A DNA stretch of 64,000 nt from Luteolibacter ambystomatis (GTDB lineage: Bacteria; Verrucomicrobiota; Verrucomicrobiia; Verrucomicrobiales; Akkermansiaceae). This document shows positions 16,394 through 25,762 of the stretch, piece after piece. The stretch lies in NCBI RefSeq assembly GCF_018137965.1, contig NZ_CP073100.1, positions 2,491,754 through 2,555,753 on the forward strand, read 5' to 3'. The notes below the pieces were generated by a model. That model worked only from the letters and a program-made list of their open reading frames with translations. It had not been told where the DNA came from and searched no databases. The stretch's first letter is position 1, and each line of letters starts with the position of its first letter. Position numbers and translations under genes: made by a program.

Positions 16394-18406
16394 TCATCTT
16401 CTCAGGGAACGCTTGGGACCACCTTTATCCGGATTGGGGACATCCTTGGATTTGGACCATCTGTCATACTCTCCTTCGGGAGAAAAATCCGCCAACGCCG
16501 GCAGCAATGCTTTTGCTTTTTCATACGCCTCAATCGCTTCAGCCTTTTTTGATTCGCCCTGCTTGGCAAGATCATTGCCCACTTCTATCAAATCCATCGC
16601 ATCCTTCCGAGCTTTCGCCTTCGCGCCCTTGCTAGCAAACTCTTGATACTGCTTCTCAGGGTCCAAATCAACAATCTTGCCCAATGCAGAAAATAGAACC
16701 TTGGCTTCCTTATACGCCTTGATTGCCTCCTCGCGATCGTCCATTGCAGCGGCTGTGTTACCCTCTTGAACCTTTGCATTGGCACTCATAACAGCCTGCC
16801 TATCCAGCTCATTCTTCCGCATTTGGACTTTGCTATAGAAGATCCATGCCGCCATAATAACCAGAACCGCGGCAGCAATCAAAACCACAGTCGTCAGCTT
16901 TCTAGATGCCTTCAGTTTATCGTCGGCAGTTGCCTGGTCCTGCAGTCTTCTACGCTCTGCGAGATCCAGCTCTTTTTCCTGGCGTCTTCTGAAAACATCG
17001 TCCCGCCTGCGATCGCACCAATCACGGAGAGCTAGCCCCATCACATCATGCACGAATTCGTAAAGGGGCTTCGAGGGTGGGCCGACTTTCCGCAGTAAAC
17101 TCATTTTCCGCCCCTGGGGATCATCGGATTCAAGCGCCAAGGCTTCCAGCAGACTCACAATCCTGCCTTCGTCTTGAATACCAGCATCCATGGCCAGGCG
17201 GCGGGGATCCCCTGCCTTCTTCTGGCCGCCGAAGCGGATGAGGAAGCGAAGAACCTCCGCGGCATCATCCTGCTGTTCCGGCGTCAATCTTGCCATGATC
17301 CCATCGAAATAGGTCCTTACCAGATAGCGGGCCTCCGATTCGTCCTCCGCCTTCTCGGCCGTCAAAGTTTCGAAAGTTGCCAGCTTCAGGAAAGATCCGC
17401 CGTCTTTCCCAATATCCTGCTCCCAAAGCCGGGTGAGGATGATCTGCAGGAACAGGGCCTTGTAGCGGAGGGTATCCTCCTGCGGGACCAACAGACGGGG
17501 AGAAAGATAAACATCTTCGAATCCGATCCGGTCCTCACGGATTTGCGCGAGTAGCTTGTCCTTGAGAGCGGGCTCTATGTCAACGCTCCGATACCCCGAT
17601 TGGGCATGGATTTCCAACGGGCGGGTCATCGCCTCCTCCGCTCCGTCATGTGTCAGGTGCTCCAGGCGGTACATGTTCCCGAGCAGATACGGGATGCGCG
17701 GTCGCAGCCGGTCCAGCTTGCCCAGGCCATCGTCCCGCAGGGACAAGATGAAGCTCGCGGGGACATCCTGGCGGTTGACCAACCGGGCGAAGGCGGCATC
17801 GAACGCAGCACCGGGCGAACCTTCGGGATGGTAGTAGAGATACTCTTCGAACTGATCGAAGATGAAGAACATCTGACCGGAAAACACCGCGCAGCACTCC
17901 ATGATGAAGCGATCCAGCGGAAGATCCTGTTCGCCGTAGAATGCCTCCTCCGCCATCGGAGTGTCATCGTCCGGCCCCAGGGCACCACGGAGCGCCTCCT
18001 CCAGTTCCGCGAAAGTGATCTCCGCTGGCAGGGCAGCATCGGGAACCGACTCTACCTGGCTTTTGCGCAGGCGGTTGATGACTTCCAGCAAGGCCTCGAG
18101 GATCTTGTGACGCAGGTACTTCGCGAAGTCCGGGGATTGCCAGTCACGGAACAGCAGGACCGCCACCCGGTGCTCCGGCTTCTGAAGTTCGGGTATCACC
18201 CCGGCCCGGATCAGCGAGGTCTTGCCGCAGCCGCTCTCGCCATAGAGCACGGTGAGCTTCGAGCCATAGAGCTTGGAGATGACTATCTGAATCTCCGAGC
18301 CACGCCCGGCGAAGTAGTCATTGTCCCCGCTGGAAAAAGGGTGAACCCCGCGATAGGGATTGGCTCCAAGCGAACCGCCTGTTTGTGGTGGTTGGCCGGT
18401 GGTCAT
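16394..18406 (-). CDS. nSTAND1-type P-loop ATPase with TM helix and TPR-like C-terminus
   Basis: A 670-residue protein. NPYRGVHPFSSGDNDYFAGR (16-35) is the hallmark entry of the nSTAND1 domain. Walker A is GESGCGKTS (56-64) and Walker B FFIFDQFEEY; the later PLYEFVHDVMGLALRDWCDRRR is the winged-helix signature. One TM helix lies at about 504-526. The C-terminal about 140 residues are helical, with two AIxAYxKAKxL TPR-like repeats (EEAIKAYKEAKVLFSAL, AEAIEAYEKAKALLPAL). STAND ATPases act as signal-triggered oligomeric switches. Its start overlaps the SIR2 stop by four bases, so it is probably the sensor/switch for that effector. Confidence 0.88.
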   Translation of the reverse strand: MTTGQPPQTGGSLGANPYRGVHPFSSGDNDYFAGRGSEIQIVISKLYGSKLTVLYGESGCGKTSLIRAGVIPELQKPEHRVAVLLFRDWQSPDFAKYLRHKILEALLEVINRLRKSQVESVPDAALPAEITFAELEEALRGALGPDDDTPMAEEAFYGEQDLPLDRFIMECCAVFSGQMFFIFDQFEEYLYYHPEGSPGAAFDAAFARLVNRQDVPASFILSLRDDGLGKLDRLRPRIPYLLGNMYRLEHLTHDGAEEAMTRPLEIHAQSGYRSVDIEPALKDKLLAQIREDRIGFEDVYLSPRLLVPQEDTLRYKALFLQIILTRLWEQDIGKDGGSFLKLATFETLTAEKAEDESEARYLVRTYFDGIMARLTPEQQDDAAEVLRFLIRFGGQKKAGDPRRLAMDAGIQDEGRIVSLLEALALESDDPQGRKMSLLRKVGPPSKPLYEFVHDVMGLALRDWCDRRRDDVFRRRQEKELDLAERRRLQDQATADDKLKASRKLTTVVLIAAAVLVIMAAWIFYSKVQMRKNELDRQAVMSANAKVQEGNTAAAMDDREEAIKAYKEAKVLFSALGKIVDLDPEKQYQEFASKGAKAKARKDAMDLIEVGNDLAKQGESKKAEAIEAYEKAKALLPALADFSPEGEYDRWSKSKDVPNPDKGGPKRSLRR

Positions 18407-19686
18407 GACCGCTGGACTGGGGTGGAAACCTGGAGCTTCAGCGCATTCTTGAGATCCCGGACAAAGGTGTTGAGATCCATGTCACATACCTCCACGCGAC
18501 GGATCTCCCATATCTTCTTGTCCACTCTCGTGGGCCCTTTTTGAATAGCCCAATGATCTTTGGCTGCCGATCTCGGTTCCTTCCCCTCTGAAGAGTCGTC
18601 CGGTGATTCCGCTGCGGAATCGGCGCAATCCGCCCGAGCCTGGATCCCCAGTGTCTTGCCCACACTGCCTCCACCTCTCCCCGCCTGTTTGCCCGCAGCA
18701 GCCCTTGGCTGGCCCCTGATGTTTTCGAGAATTACCCGGAAATTCCAGTCTTCGAGGCTATAGCCCATGAAGAGAAACTTCATATGCGGGTTGCAAGCCG
18801 AGATGAAGTCGGGAAGCACCCGCATCCCCCCGTTCAAACTCAAACGCGCGAGAAACCGCACATAGTCCTCTTCGGTAATCACGAATTCCCTGCTCTCCAC
18901 CGAGCCGTGCATCTTGTAGATGACGGGCAATCCCACCTTCGCGACAATACTATTCAAAACGTTGGTCCCAACCTCCTCCGATTTCTGGCTCGCGATGGGA
19001 CCATCTCCACCCGCCTTTGAGAATATCTCGTACTTGATGGAACCCACTTTCTCCGCGTTCCCGGTGATTTGGACGACCCTGACGAACGAGCGCCCCTTCT
19101 CGATATACGCATCCTCAATCAGCGTATCGTAATTGGTCGTCACGACGAGAGGAAACAGGTCTGCATTCTCGGCGAGAAAGTGATGGATGTCCCCGGGACG
19201 GCCGCAATTCCGGAATTTCGTTTCCAAAATGTGCCTGAGCGATCCTTCCGCCTGATCGTCACAGTCAGAACTGAAACAGTCATAGGTCAGTTCATAATAG
19301 GAAGCCACACGGGAAAGATTCTGACTATCAGAGAGATACCACGCCGGCAACCCTCCGTTCATGGCGATTTCATGAGCCAGTTCGGAAGCACTCGGTGCGA
19401 AGGCCGATCCGTTCTGAATATCCACCCTCGAGGGACGGGCTGACAAGCTGGCCCCTGCTCCCAAAAATGGAACTATCTCCTTCCCCCTAACGAACCTGCA
19501 CAAGGATCCGTAATTGGGCCGCTCGGTATTCGAGGTGGGACATTGGGAAATCTGGGAGTCGGTGATCTCATCAACGTCCGCCCTCTTGCTCTCTTCGGAC
19601 AGCTTGGACAAAGCATCTTCGAAATCATTGGTTTCGTACTGCCAAGCCTCCAGACCCCGACACCATCTGACACGCCACTTCATCAT
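18403..19686 (-). CDS. SIR2-family (SIR2_2-like) NAD-binding protein, likely effector
   Basis: A 427-residue protein with the sirtuin-fold motifs FLGAGAS (74-80), VVTTNYDTLIEDAY (about 181-194), KMHGS (His260) and MGYSLEDWNFR. This is the SIR2 branch found in prokaryotic defence systems, where it usually destroys NAD+ on activation. An unusual Gly/Ser-rich, low-complexity insert (about 325-380) separates the core from the C-terminal strand region. It is the first gene of a two-gene minus-strand operon with the nSTAND ATPase (ATGA overlap). Defence function is inferred from family and pairing. Confidence 0.85.
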   Translation of the reverse strand: MMKWRVRWCRGLEAWQYETNDFEDALSKLSEESKRADVDEITDSQISQCPTSNTERPNYGSLCRFVRGKEIVPFLGAGASLSARPSRVDIQNGSAFAPSASELAHEIAMNGGLPAWYLSDSQNLSRVASYYELTYDCFSSDCDDQAEGSLRHILETKFRNCGRPGDIHHFLAENADLFPLVVTTNYDTLIEDAYIEKGRSFVRVVQITGNAEKVGSIKYEIFSKAGGDGPIASQKSEEVGTNVLNSIVAKVGLPVIYKMHGSVESREFVITEEDYVRFLARLSLNGGMRVLPDFISACNPHMKFLFMGYSLEDWNFRVILENIRGQPRAAAGKQAGRGGGSVGKTLGIQARADCADSAAESPDDSSEGKEPRSAAKDHWAIQKGPTRVDKKIWEIRRVEVCDMDLNTFVRDLKNALKLQVSTPVQRS

Positions 19687-19977
19687 ATAGTTTTGGATAG
19701 ATTGACATTTTACACCACAACTCTCCCGCCATTGCCCCCCGGAGCGCCATATCCCTTTGGCAATGGCACTATTTCGGCAATTTCACCGGGGGGCGACTTG
19801 TCGACACTTCCGATATCACTGAATGGAACCGACCTCGCTTCCATAATCATCCATAGTGACACCATAAAATAACTATTCAGTCAATCTCAAACGTGACTCC
19901 CCCTCGCAACCATAGACTTTCGGTCATGATCTAACGAAAATCACCATGTCCGAACAATGACCTGCTCTTCTCCTGAA
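19687..19977. other. intergenic, upstream of SIR2/nSTAND operon
   Basis: About 290 bases, more AT-rich than the surroundings, with no gene I can support. It must hold the minus-strand promoter of the SIR2 gene. The sequence TATAGTTTTGGATAGATTGACATTTTA near 19685-19711 (given here only as a landmark of AT-rich character) is where I would look, but no clean -35/-10 pair stands out. Confidence 0.35.
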
Positions 19978-20200
19978 AAGCGGACGGCGATGGCCACCCT
20001 GGCGAAGACCGGGAGGAACGGCTCAACGCCGGTACCCGCGCCAGAACCAGCACAGGCACCGATGGCGCACGCTGGCGGTCGAACCACCGGCGGATGCGGC
20101 GGAGCTTTCCGCGCTGAAGCAAAAGGCACGGTGGCTGGAAACGCGGGACCGTGAACTGCGGGCATGGCTGGAGAAGCATCCGCAGGAGCAGAAGCCGTAA
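19978..20200 (+). pseudogene. remnant of a Ser/Thr kinase C-terminus
   Basis: Bases 19978-20066 encode a diverged copy of the kinase TM/linker (AMATLAKTGRNGSTPVPAP in place of AMAALAGIAAKAG...PAPAPKP). After a deletion and frameshift, bases 20081-20200 encode the exact kinase tail (PPADAAELSALKQKARWLE onwards to KP and stop) in a different frame. No kinase domain precedes it. It is either the debris of a tandem kinase paralogue or a duplication made when the intervening block was inserted. Confidence 0.85.
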
Positions 20201-20222
20201 GGAGAGCCAGCCATCCGGTTCA
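20081..20222. repeat. right direct repeat (copy of kinase 3' end)
   Basis: Same orientation as 14041-14182, 138 of 142 bases identical by my count. The identity continues 22 bases past the stop codon (GGAGAGCCAGCCATCCGG) and then stops abruptly in both copies. A sigma factor fusion gene begins 61 bases later. Confidence 0.85.
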
Positions 20223-20283
20223 TACGTTTTCTGTCGGATTCCCCTCCGGAGCGGCCATATTGGAATGAAGGGTGTTCCGGTAT

Positions 20284-22320
20284 ATGTTCCACGATTCGGC
20301 TCCAGCATCCACCGGCGGGCTCACGCACCGTCCGGAAGCCGCCTTGCGCGATCTCTTCACCGCGCACGCCGGTCACGTCTATGCGACGGCGGTGCGCTGT
20401 TGCAGAGGCCGCATGGATCTGGCGGAGGAGGTCACCCAGGCGGTCTTTTGCGAATGGATGCGCAGCTCGGCAACCTTCCCGGCCGATGTCGTGCCCGGAG
20501 GCTGGTTGCACCGCTGCACGGTTTACAAGTCCTCCGAGATCCTGCGGAGCGAGGCGCGGCGGAAGCAATACGAGCGAAGGGCCGCCACCCAGCAATCGCT
20601 GCTCGCCACCGGAGCGGATGACCCGCACTGGCGGGAACTGGCTCCGATGATCGATGAAATCCTGGAGCATCTGCCCACGGCGGACCGGAACGCGCTGATC
20701 CTCCGCTTCTATGAACGCTGCGATTTCCGGGAAGTGGGAAGGAGGCTCGGCCTGTCCGCTGACACGGCGCAGAAGCGGGTATCGAGAGCACTGCAGCGGT
20801 TGAAAGCGGAGTTCGCACGCCGTGGCATTCACAGCACCGGCGGCACCCTCGGCTCCTATCTCGCCACGGGCATCATCTTCGCACCGCCGCCCGGATTCCT
20901 CTCCAGCCTCACCCTGCCCTCCCTCTCCCCCTCCACCGCGACCCTGAAAACCCTCACTGCAATCATGAGCACAAACACGAAACTCGGTATCCTCGGCGCG
21001 GGTCTGTGCGCCACGCTGGCGATCACGGCACTGATACAGCACCACACCCTCGCGGATCAGAAGCAGTCGATCCGCGATCTGCAGGGGCGGCTGGCCGCGG
21101 CAGGCGTACCCTCCTCCGGCCCGATGGTGAGATCCTCTTCCGAACGCAGGGCGCGGACGACTTCCTCAGGCAAGGATTCCGCCATGCGCCCGGAAGATCT
21201 CTTCGCCAAGGCGCTGGCTGAAACCGACCCGCTAAAGCGGATGAGCGAGTGGACCGGACTGCTCCAGTCGATGCGGAAGGACGAAGCGGTGGCGGTGGCG
21301 GAAATGTTCAAGAACCACATGGAGGACTTCGACCACGAGCGGTTTCTATTCCTGCGATCCTGGGGGGCGCTGGATGGCAGGGCAGCAGCCGATTTCCTGA
21401 AAAAGACGGGGGTTTATTCCGAGGATTTCACCGCGGTCATGGCTGAATGGGCCCATCAGGATCCCGCTGCCGCAGTCGCCTGGCTCGAGGCGAATCCCAT
21501 GGAAAAAAGCAGCGCTCTGGTGGGCATCACCGAAGGATGGGCACGGAAGGATCTGGCCTCCGCCTCAAGGTGGGTGGAGAGTCAACCCGGCTCCCAGTCA
21601 CGGTTGGATATGCTGAACGTGTTGTTCAAGCAGCAGGTCGAGCAAGGAGGCCTGGAGGGAGCCAAGACATGGTTCGCCAACATCGGCAGCGACCCACACA
21701 ATGATAACTACCGCCAGCGCGGCTATGAGCTGCTCTGCGTGGAAATCAGCAAGGGCGATCCGGACGCAGCCCTGCAATGGCTGGAACAAAACGCCACCGC
21801 CGCCTATGCCCGCAAAAGTGAGGCTGTGGACGGAGTCTTGAGGCAAATCGCGAACAGAGACGGGGAGAAAGCCGTGCAGTGGATCCTCGATCATCCGGAG
21901 GTTTACGGCTGGAGGGGCCGCAGCCACACACTCGCCGAGGCAGTGGAAACATGGGCCAAGCGCGAAACCGATGGTCCTGCGGATTTGCTCAAGGGTCTGG
22001 CGGGAACCGAGAACTACGATCCATCGGTCGCGGCCTTCGCTTCAAGCACCAGGGCCCGGGGGCTCTACGAAACCAGCTTGGAATGGACGCAAACCATCGG
22101 TGACCCGGAAACACGTGAAAGGATCTACTCTGAAACCGCCAATCGATGGTTGAGTGCGGATCGCGAAAACGCCGGCAGCTATCTGCGGAATCAAGGCTAC
22201 ACGGCGGAAGAGATCACCAAACTCGCCGCCCCGCGCAGCTTCACCCTTAGCGGCGGCATGCGGCTCGGCTTCAGCGAAGCCGACTCAAGCGTCGTATCGG
22301 AACCGACCAAACAGGAGTAG
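20284..22320 (+). CDS. second ECF sigma factor fused to TM helix and helical repeats
   Basis: A 678-residue protein. Sigma region 2 lies at about 18-90 (LRDLFTAHAGHVYATAVRCC, MDLAEEVTQAVFCEWMR, GGWLHRCTVYKS) and region 4 at about 125-180 (EHLPTADRNALILRFYERCDF, SADTAQKRVSRALQRLK). One TM helix lies at about 232-251 (LGILGAGLCATLAITALI). A predicted helical repeat region with a recurring A-W-L/V-E-x-x-P pattern (DPAAAVAWLEANP, DLASASRWVESQPG, DPDAALQWLEQN) extends to the end. It parallels the gene at 5250. A GTG at 20272 is in frame, but the ATG fits better with an upstream GAAGGG. Likely a membrane-tethered transcription factor controlled by its outer domain. Confidence 0.83.
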   Translation: MFHDSAPASTGGLTHRPEAALRDLFTAHAGHVYATAVRCCRGRMDLAEEVTQAVFCEWMRSSATFPADVVPGGWLHRCTVYKSSEILRSEARRKQYERRAATQQSLLATGADDPHWRELAPMIDEILEHLPTADRNALILRFYERCDFREVGRRLGLSADTAQKRVSRALQRLKAEFARRGIHSTGGTLGSYLATGIIFAPPPGFLSSLTLPSLSPSTATLKTLTAIMSTNTKLGILGAGLCATLAITALIQHHTLADQKQSIRDLQGRLAAAGVPSSGPMVRSSSERRARTTSSGKDSAMRPEDLFAKALAETDPLKRMSEWTGLLQSMRKDEAVAVAEMFKNHMEDFDHERFLFLRSWGALDGRAAADFLKKTGVYSEDFTAVMAEWAHQDPAAAVAWLEANPMEKSSALVGITEGWARKDLASASRWVESQPGSQSRLDMLNVLFKQQVEQGGLEGAKTWFANIGSDPHNDNYRQRGYELLCVEISKGDPDAALQWLEQNATAAYARKSEAVDGVLRQIANRDGEKAVQWILDHPEVYGWRGRSHTLAEAVETWAKRETDGPADLLKGLAGTENYDPSVAAFASSTRARGLYETSLEWTQTIGDPETRERIYSETANRWLSADRENAGSYLRNQGYTAEEITKLAAPRSFTLSGGMRLGFSEADSSVVSEPTKQE

Positions 22321-22610
22321 TAAAACAAACTCCAGCCGCCGTCTTCATGAAGCATCGCCATCGCGGCCCTTGGCAAAGGCGGGAATGAGATCCCATGAGT
22401 CTCCGGCGGATCGATTTACGATATTCCCAGCAAACAAAAAGGCAGGGACGCACCGCCGGGGCGTCCGGGCGGTGGAGATATGTACAAAGCCTAGATTGGA
22501 GAGAGGTATTATTTGGGTTCAATGCAATCCATTAAAGAACTATACTGATTTTCGGTTTTTAGGGAATGCTTCGGAGGGAAGCCGGATTGAGTGATTACAG
22601 CATGATCACA

Positions 22611-23636
22611 CTACTTTGAGATCGACTTTGTCGAAACCACACCATCGGAGGTGGCTGATATGATTTGCATTCCATTTTCTGATGGGATGCTTAATATTGC
22701 GGCAGGAGCGTTCTGTTTGTGCAAGGAATTTGGATTATAGGTTGCAACAACAAGAGATCCGTCATCCGTTCGATAAAATAACCCCTCTTCCTTCGAGACC
22801 CCAGAGCTAGTGAGTTTAAATAAATTTTCTGGATGGGAATTATATTTTTCCTTATAGTGATTCAACTGGGATACAATATACCTCAAATAGTCTTCCCGTT
22901 TAATTTTGTCCAATGGATTACCGCCGTTTTGAGATTCCCTCCATGCTTGCCTTCTTTTAGCATAATCGCGGATTGTGGCAATTTGCTCCTTCCGCTGACC
23001 ATCCTTAGCCTCTGTGAAAGAAAAAAGCAGTCGATGTTGTTTTTGAGGATCTTTTAGAATATCCTCAATTCTTTGCCAATTTTGTTGTTCCGAGGCATTA
23101 TCTGATTGTTTTTTACTGGAAGCAAATTCGATAGCCTTTTCACTCCCCAAAATTTCACCTAAAACATAAGACATTACTTCTAGATCATTGTCGGGAATTT
23201 GAATTTGGAAAAAATCCGTATGCTCTAAAATCCCAACAGTCGTCGCACCCCCCTGTATTAGCAGTTTTGCGACAGGATAATCTTCTCGATGAAGACCTTT
23301 CAACGATGTGTCCGAAGGGTCGTCATATTCGGGAAATGGGATGAAAGTCAACTTATCGAAAAGTAAGTCGCCATATTTTGAAATTAGTGCAACACCACCA
23401 TCGGCGATTTTTTTTACCGCGCTTTCTTGGGTGTATTGCCCGTCAAAGGGGTATTCCTGCGCTGCGCTATCACCCTGGTTGTGAACAGCGGTGCGTTTCA
23501 CCACGACTCCTTCCAACGGCTGCTTTTCAACCGGGATGACGACATGGCCCTCGATGGGGACTGATTCCTGGGCAAAAAGCGGGGCCGCCAGACATAGCAA
23601 CCCGGAAAGCACGACAAAGAAAATCTTTGGATTCAT
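22611..23636 (-). CDS. secreted protein of unknown function, low GC
   Basis: A 341-residue protein with a signal peptide (MNPKIFFVVLSGLLCLAAPLFAQ), which fixes the start at 23636 although the frame opens at 23684. The mature part has no recognisable family. It contains VALISKYGDLLFDKLTFIPF and a charged helical middle (ASSKKQSDNASEQQNWQRIEDILKD cut by many Lys/Gln). Base composition is clearly more AT-rich than its neighbours, suggesting recent acquisition. The 290 bases after the preceding plus-strand gene hold nothing I can name. Confidence 0.65.
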   Translation of the reverse strand: MNPKIFFVVLSGLLCLAAPLFAQESVPIEGHVVIPVEKQPLEGVVVKRTAVHNQGDSAAQEYPFDGQYTQESAVKKIADGGVALISKYGDLLFDKLTFIPFPEYDDPSDTSLKGLHREDYPVAKLLIQGGATTVGILEHTDFFQIQIPDNDLEVMSYVLGEILGSEKAIEFASSKKQSDNASEQQNWQRIEDILKDPQKQHRLLFSFTEAKDGQRKEQIATIRDYAKRRQAWRESQNGGNPLDKIKREDYLRYIVSQLNHYKEKYNSHPENLFKLTSSGVSKEEGLFYRTDDGSLVVATYNPNSLHKQNAPAAILSIPSENGMQIISATSDGVVSTKSISK

Positions 23637-23801
23637 GGGGAGCGGTTGCATACGACCCGTGACGAAAAACCGACTGAGCCTCAAGAGGATTCGCTATTTT
23701 CACCGGTTTTTCACATTTCGGATCATCTCAATGCAACGCAGAGGCAAGTTTTCTCCGTTTGGGAATCTGTGCATCAAATTGTCCCACCCTTCAGACGATG
23801 C

Positions 23802-25691
23802 TCAGGCTCCGCCCTTCTTCGAGGACTTCGACATGAGAGCCTTCAGTTCCTCCAGGTGCTTTTCATACACACCGCGCGGGGTGGTGCGATGGCGGACGGC
23901 GATGGACGCGGCCTTGCCGACGATCTCGCCCATCATGCCAGTGGTGCGCATGACGCGCACGGGACCGAGCGCCTCGTGGTCGACGCTGATGTCGCGGCCC
24001 GCCATGAAGAGATTGCCGATGTTGCGGCTGTAGAGGCAGCGGTAGGGCGCCCAGTAGGGGCCCTTGTAGCTGTACTGCTTGCCCTCGGTGGCCTTGGAGA
24101 TGAACTCATCGCCATCGTGACCCTTGGCGAAGGCGGGATCGGGCGCGTGGAGGTCGATGTGCCAGGAGCACGGGAAGCAGCCGTCCGGGAAGACGGTGCC
24201 CTTGCGGAAATCGTCCGCTTTCAACACGACATCACCCATCAGGCGGCGCGACTCGCGCTTGCCCGCGATGAAGGCGGCCCAGCCGAGGCGGTGGTTCGGG
24301 TAGAGACCGTCGACGTTCTTCAAGGTGTCCCACGCGCCGTACATGGCGCGGAAATTGAGATCGCGGATGTATTCGATCTCGGTGACCTGGTCGCGGTCGA
24401 AGCCGCTTTCCCAGAACCATTCGCCGAGGTTCCGGATCGGGGTGCTGCCCCATTGGCCCTTCTGGCCCTTGCGGCCGGGGAAGGGCTTGTTGCTGAGGTC
24501 GATCGCCCACGGGCAGCGCGGGAAGGGCATGGGAACGGTGCCTTCGTTCACGGCGAGGGAGAGCGCGTCCTTGTCCTTGCACTCGCACTTCAGCACCTCG
24601 GCGGGATTTCCGGTATCGAGCACGTTCCAGAGATTGCTCGCGCCCATCTTGCCGTCCTTCCCGGCCTCGAAATCGGCGCCGGCCATGAAGCCCACGGTGC
24701 CATCGCCGGTGCAGTCCGCGAAGAAACGGCCGGAGATGCGGAGGCGCTTCGCGGTGCGGACGTTGCGGGAAACTACGGCGGAGATCGTACTTGAGCCGCC
24801 CTTCTCCACGCCGATGACGCGCTGCTCCATGAACAGGGTGATGTTCTTCTCGGCCTTCACCACGTCCATCTTGCGCTGGTCGGCGTAGATCGCACCACCG
24901 CGGGCATTGCCATCGCCGGTGGTTTTCTGCGGCACGAGTTCATCCACGATCTCGCCGACGAAGGGGTAGGGCTTCTGGCGGGTGTGGCCTTCCGGCCAGA
25001 CGCGGACCTCGGACGAGCCATTGCCGCCGAGCACGGGGCGGTCCTGGATGAGCGCGACCTTCAGGCCATTGCGCGCGGCGGAAACGGCGGCGGCGGTCCC
25101 GGCAATGCCGCCACCGGTGATGACGAGATCGTAGCTGCCGCCATCCTCCGGTTGCGCGGAGAGGCCGAGCCAGCGGAAGCGCGCGGCCTCCAGCGTCTTG
25201 CCACCATCGGGAGGCGTGAAGGTGGGATCGTTCGAGAAGATCACCGCATCGCAGCGGCCCTCGAAGCCGGTGAGGTCATGCAGCGCGAGGGTGGCGGAGG
25301 CACCGACGGTGACCTTTCCCCCGCTCTGCCAATGCCACTCCGCACCCTGGGTGCCGAAGGTGGTGGCGAGCGGCTTGCCATCGACGATGAGCTGGAATTT
25401 TCCGGGCGCGCCCGGGGCCTTCCACGGTGCGACCCAATCGCGGGTGCGGACCCAGACGCGGTATTCGCCGGGCGCGGGAAACGCAACCTGCGTGACCGCG
25501 TCCTTCACCGGCACGCCGAGGCCGTGGGCGAGCAGGTAGGGCGAGCCCATCTGCTCCATCGACTGCTGGTCGAGATCCCAGCCGCCGAGGTCCGAGAAGG
25601 CCTCCGCCTCGATGAAGACCGGGCCGGTGGCGGCGGTGGCGGCGGAAACGAAGGCGGTGGAGAGGAACAGGGTGCGAGCAATGGAGTGCAT
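23802..25691 (-). CDS. exported FAD-dependent oxidoreductase with N-terminal carbohydrate-binding-like domain
   Basis: A 629-residue protein. A signal peptide (MHSIARTLFLSTAFVSAATAA) is followed by a beta-sandwich of about 140 residues (FIEAEAFSDLGGWDLDQQS, YRVWVRTRDWV, GKFQLIVDGKPL), similar to CBM6/35-type galactose-binding domains. Then comes an FAD-binding Rossmann domain: YDLVITGGGIAGTAAAVSAA, ALIQDRPVLGGNGSSEVRV and later FFADCTGDGTVGFMAGADF. This is the FAD-dependent oxidoreductase family common in polysaccharide-use loci of Verrucomicrobia and Planctomycetes. The frame extends upstream to 25811, but the signal peptide marks 25691. An AraC-type regulator diverges from it across 118 bases with a palindromic operator candidate. 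Confidence 0.85.
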   Translation of the reverse strand: MHSIARTLFLSTAFVSAATAATGPVFIEAEAFSDLGGWDLDQQSMEQMGSPYLLAHGLGVPVKDAVTQVAFPAPGEYRVWVRTRDWVAPWKAPGAPGKFQLIVDGKPLATTFGTQGAEWHWQSGGKVTVGASATLALHDLTGFEGRCDAVIFSNDPTFTPPDGGKTLEAARFRWLGLSAQPEDGGSYDLVITGGGIAGTAAAVSAARNGLKVALIQDRPVLGGNGSSEVRVWPEGHTRQKPYPFVGEIVDELVPQKTTGDGNARGGAIYADQRKMDVVKAEKNITLFMEQRVIGVEKGGSSTISAVVSRNVRTAKRLRISGRFFADCTGDGTVGFMAGADFEAGKDGKMGASNLWNVLDTGNPAEVLKCECKDKDALSLAVNEGTVPMPFPRCPWAIDLSNKPFPGRKGQKGQWGSTPIRNLGEWFWESGFDRDQVTEIEYIRDLNFRAMYGAWDTLKNVDGLYPNHRLGWAAFIAGKRESRRLMGDVVLKADDFRKGTVFPDGCFPCSWHIDLHAPDPAFAKGHDGDEFISKATEGKQYSYKGPYWAPYRCLYSRNIGNLFMAGRDISVDHEALGPVRVMRTTGMMGEIVGKAASIAVRHRTTPRGVYEKHLEELKALMSKSSKKGGA

Positions 25692-25762
25692 GAGGCGGGA
25701 TTGGCTTCTACGGACACTACGTGTTTCCAAATCCTGTTTCTTCACAGGTTTTACTTGTCTTT

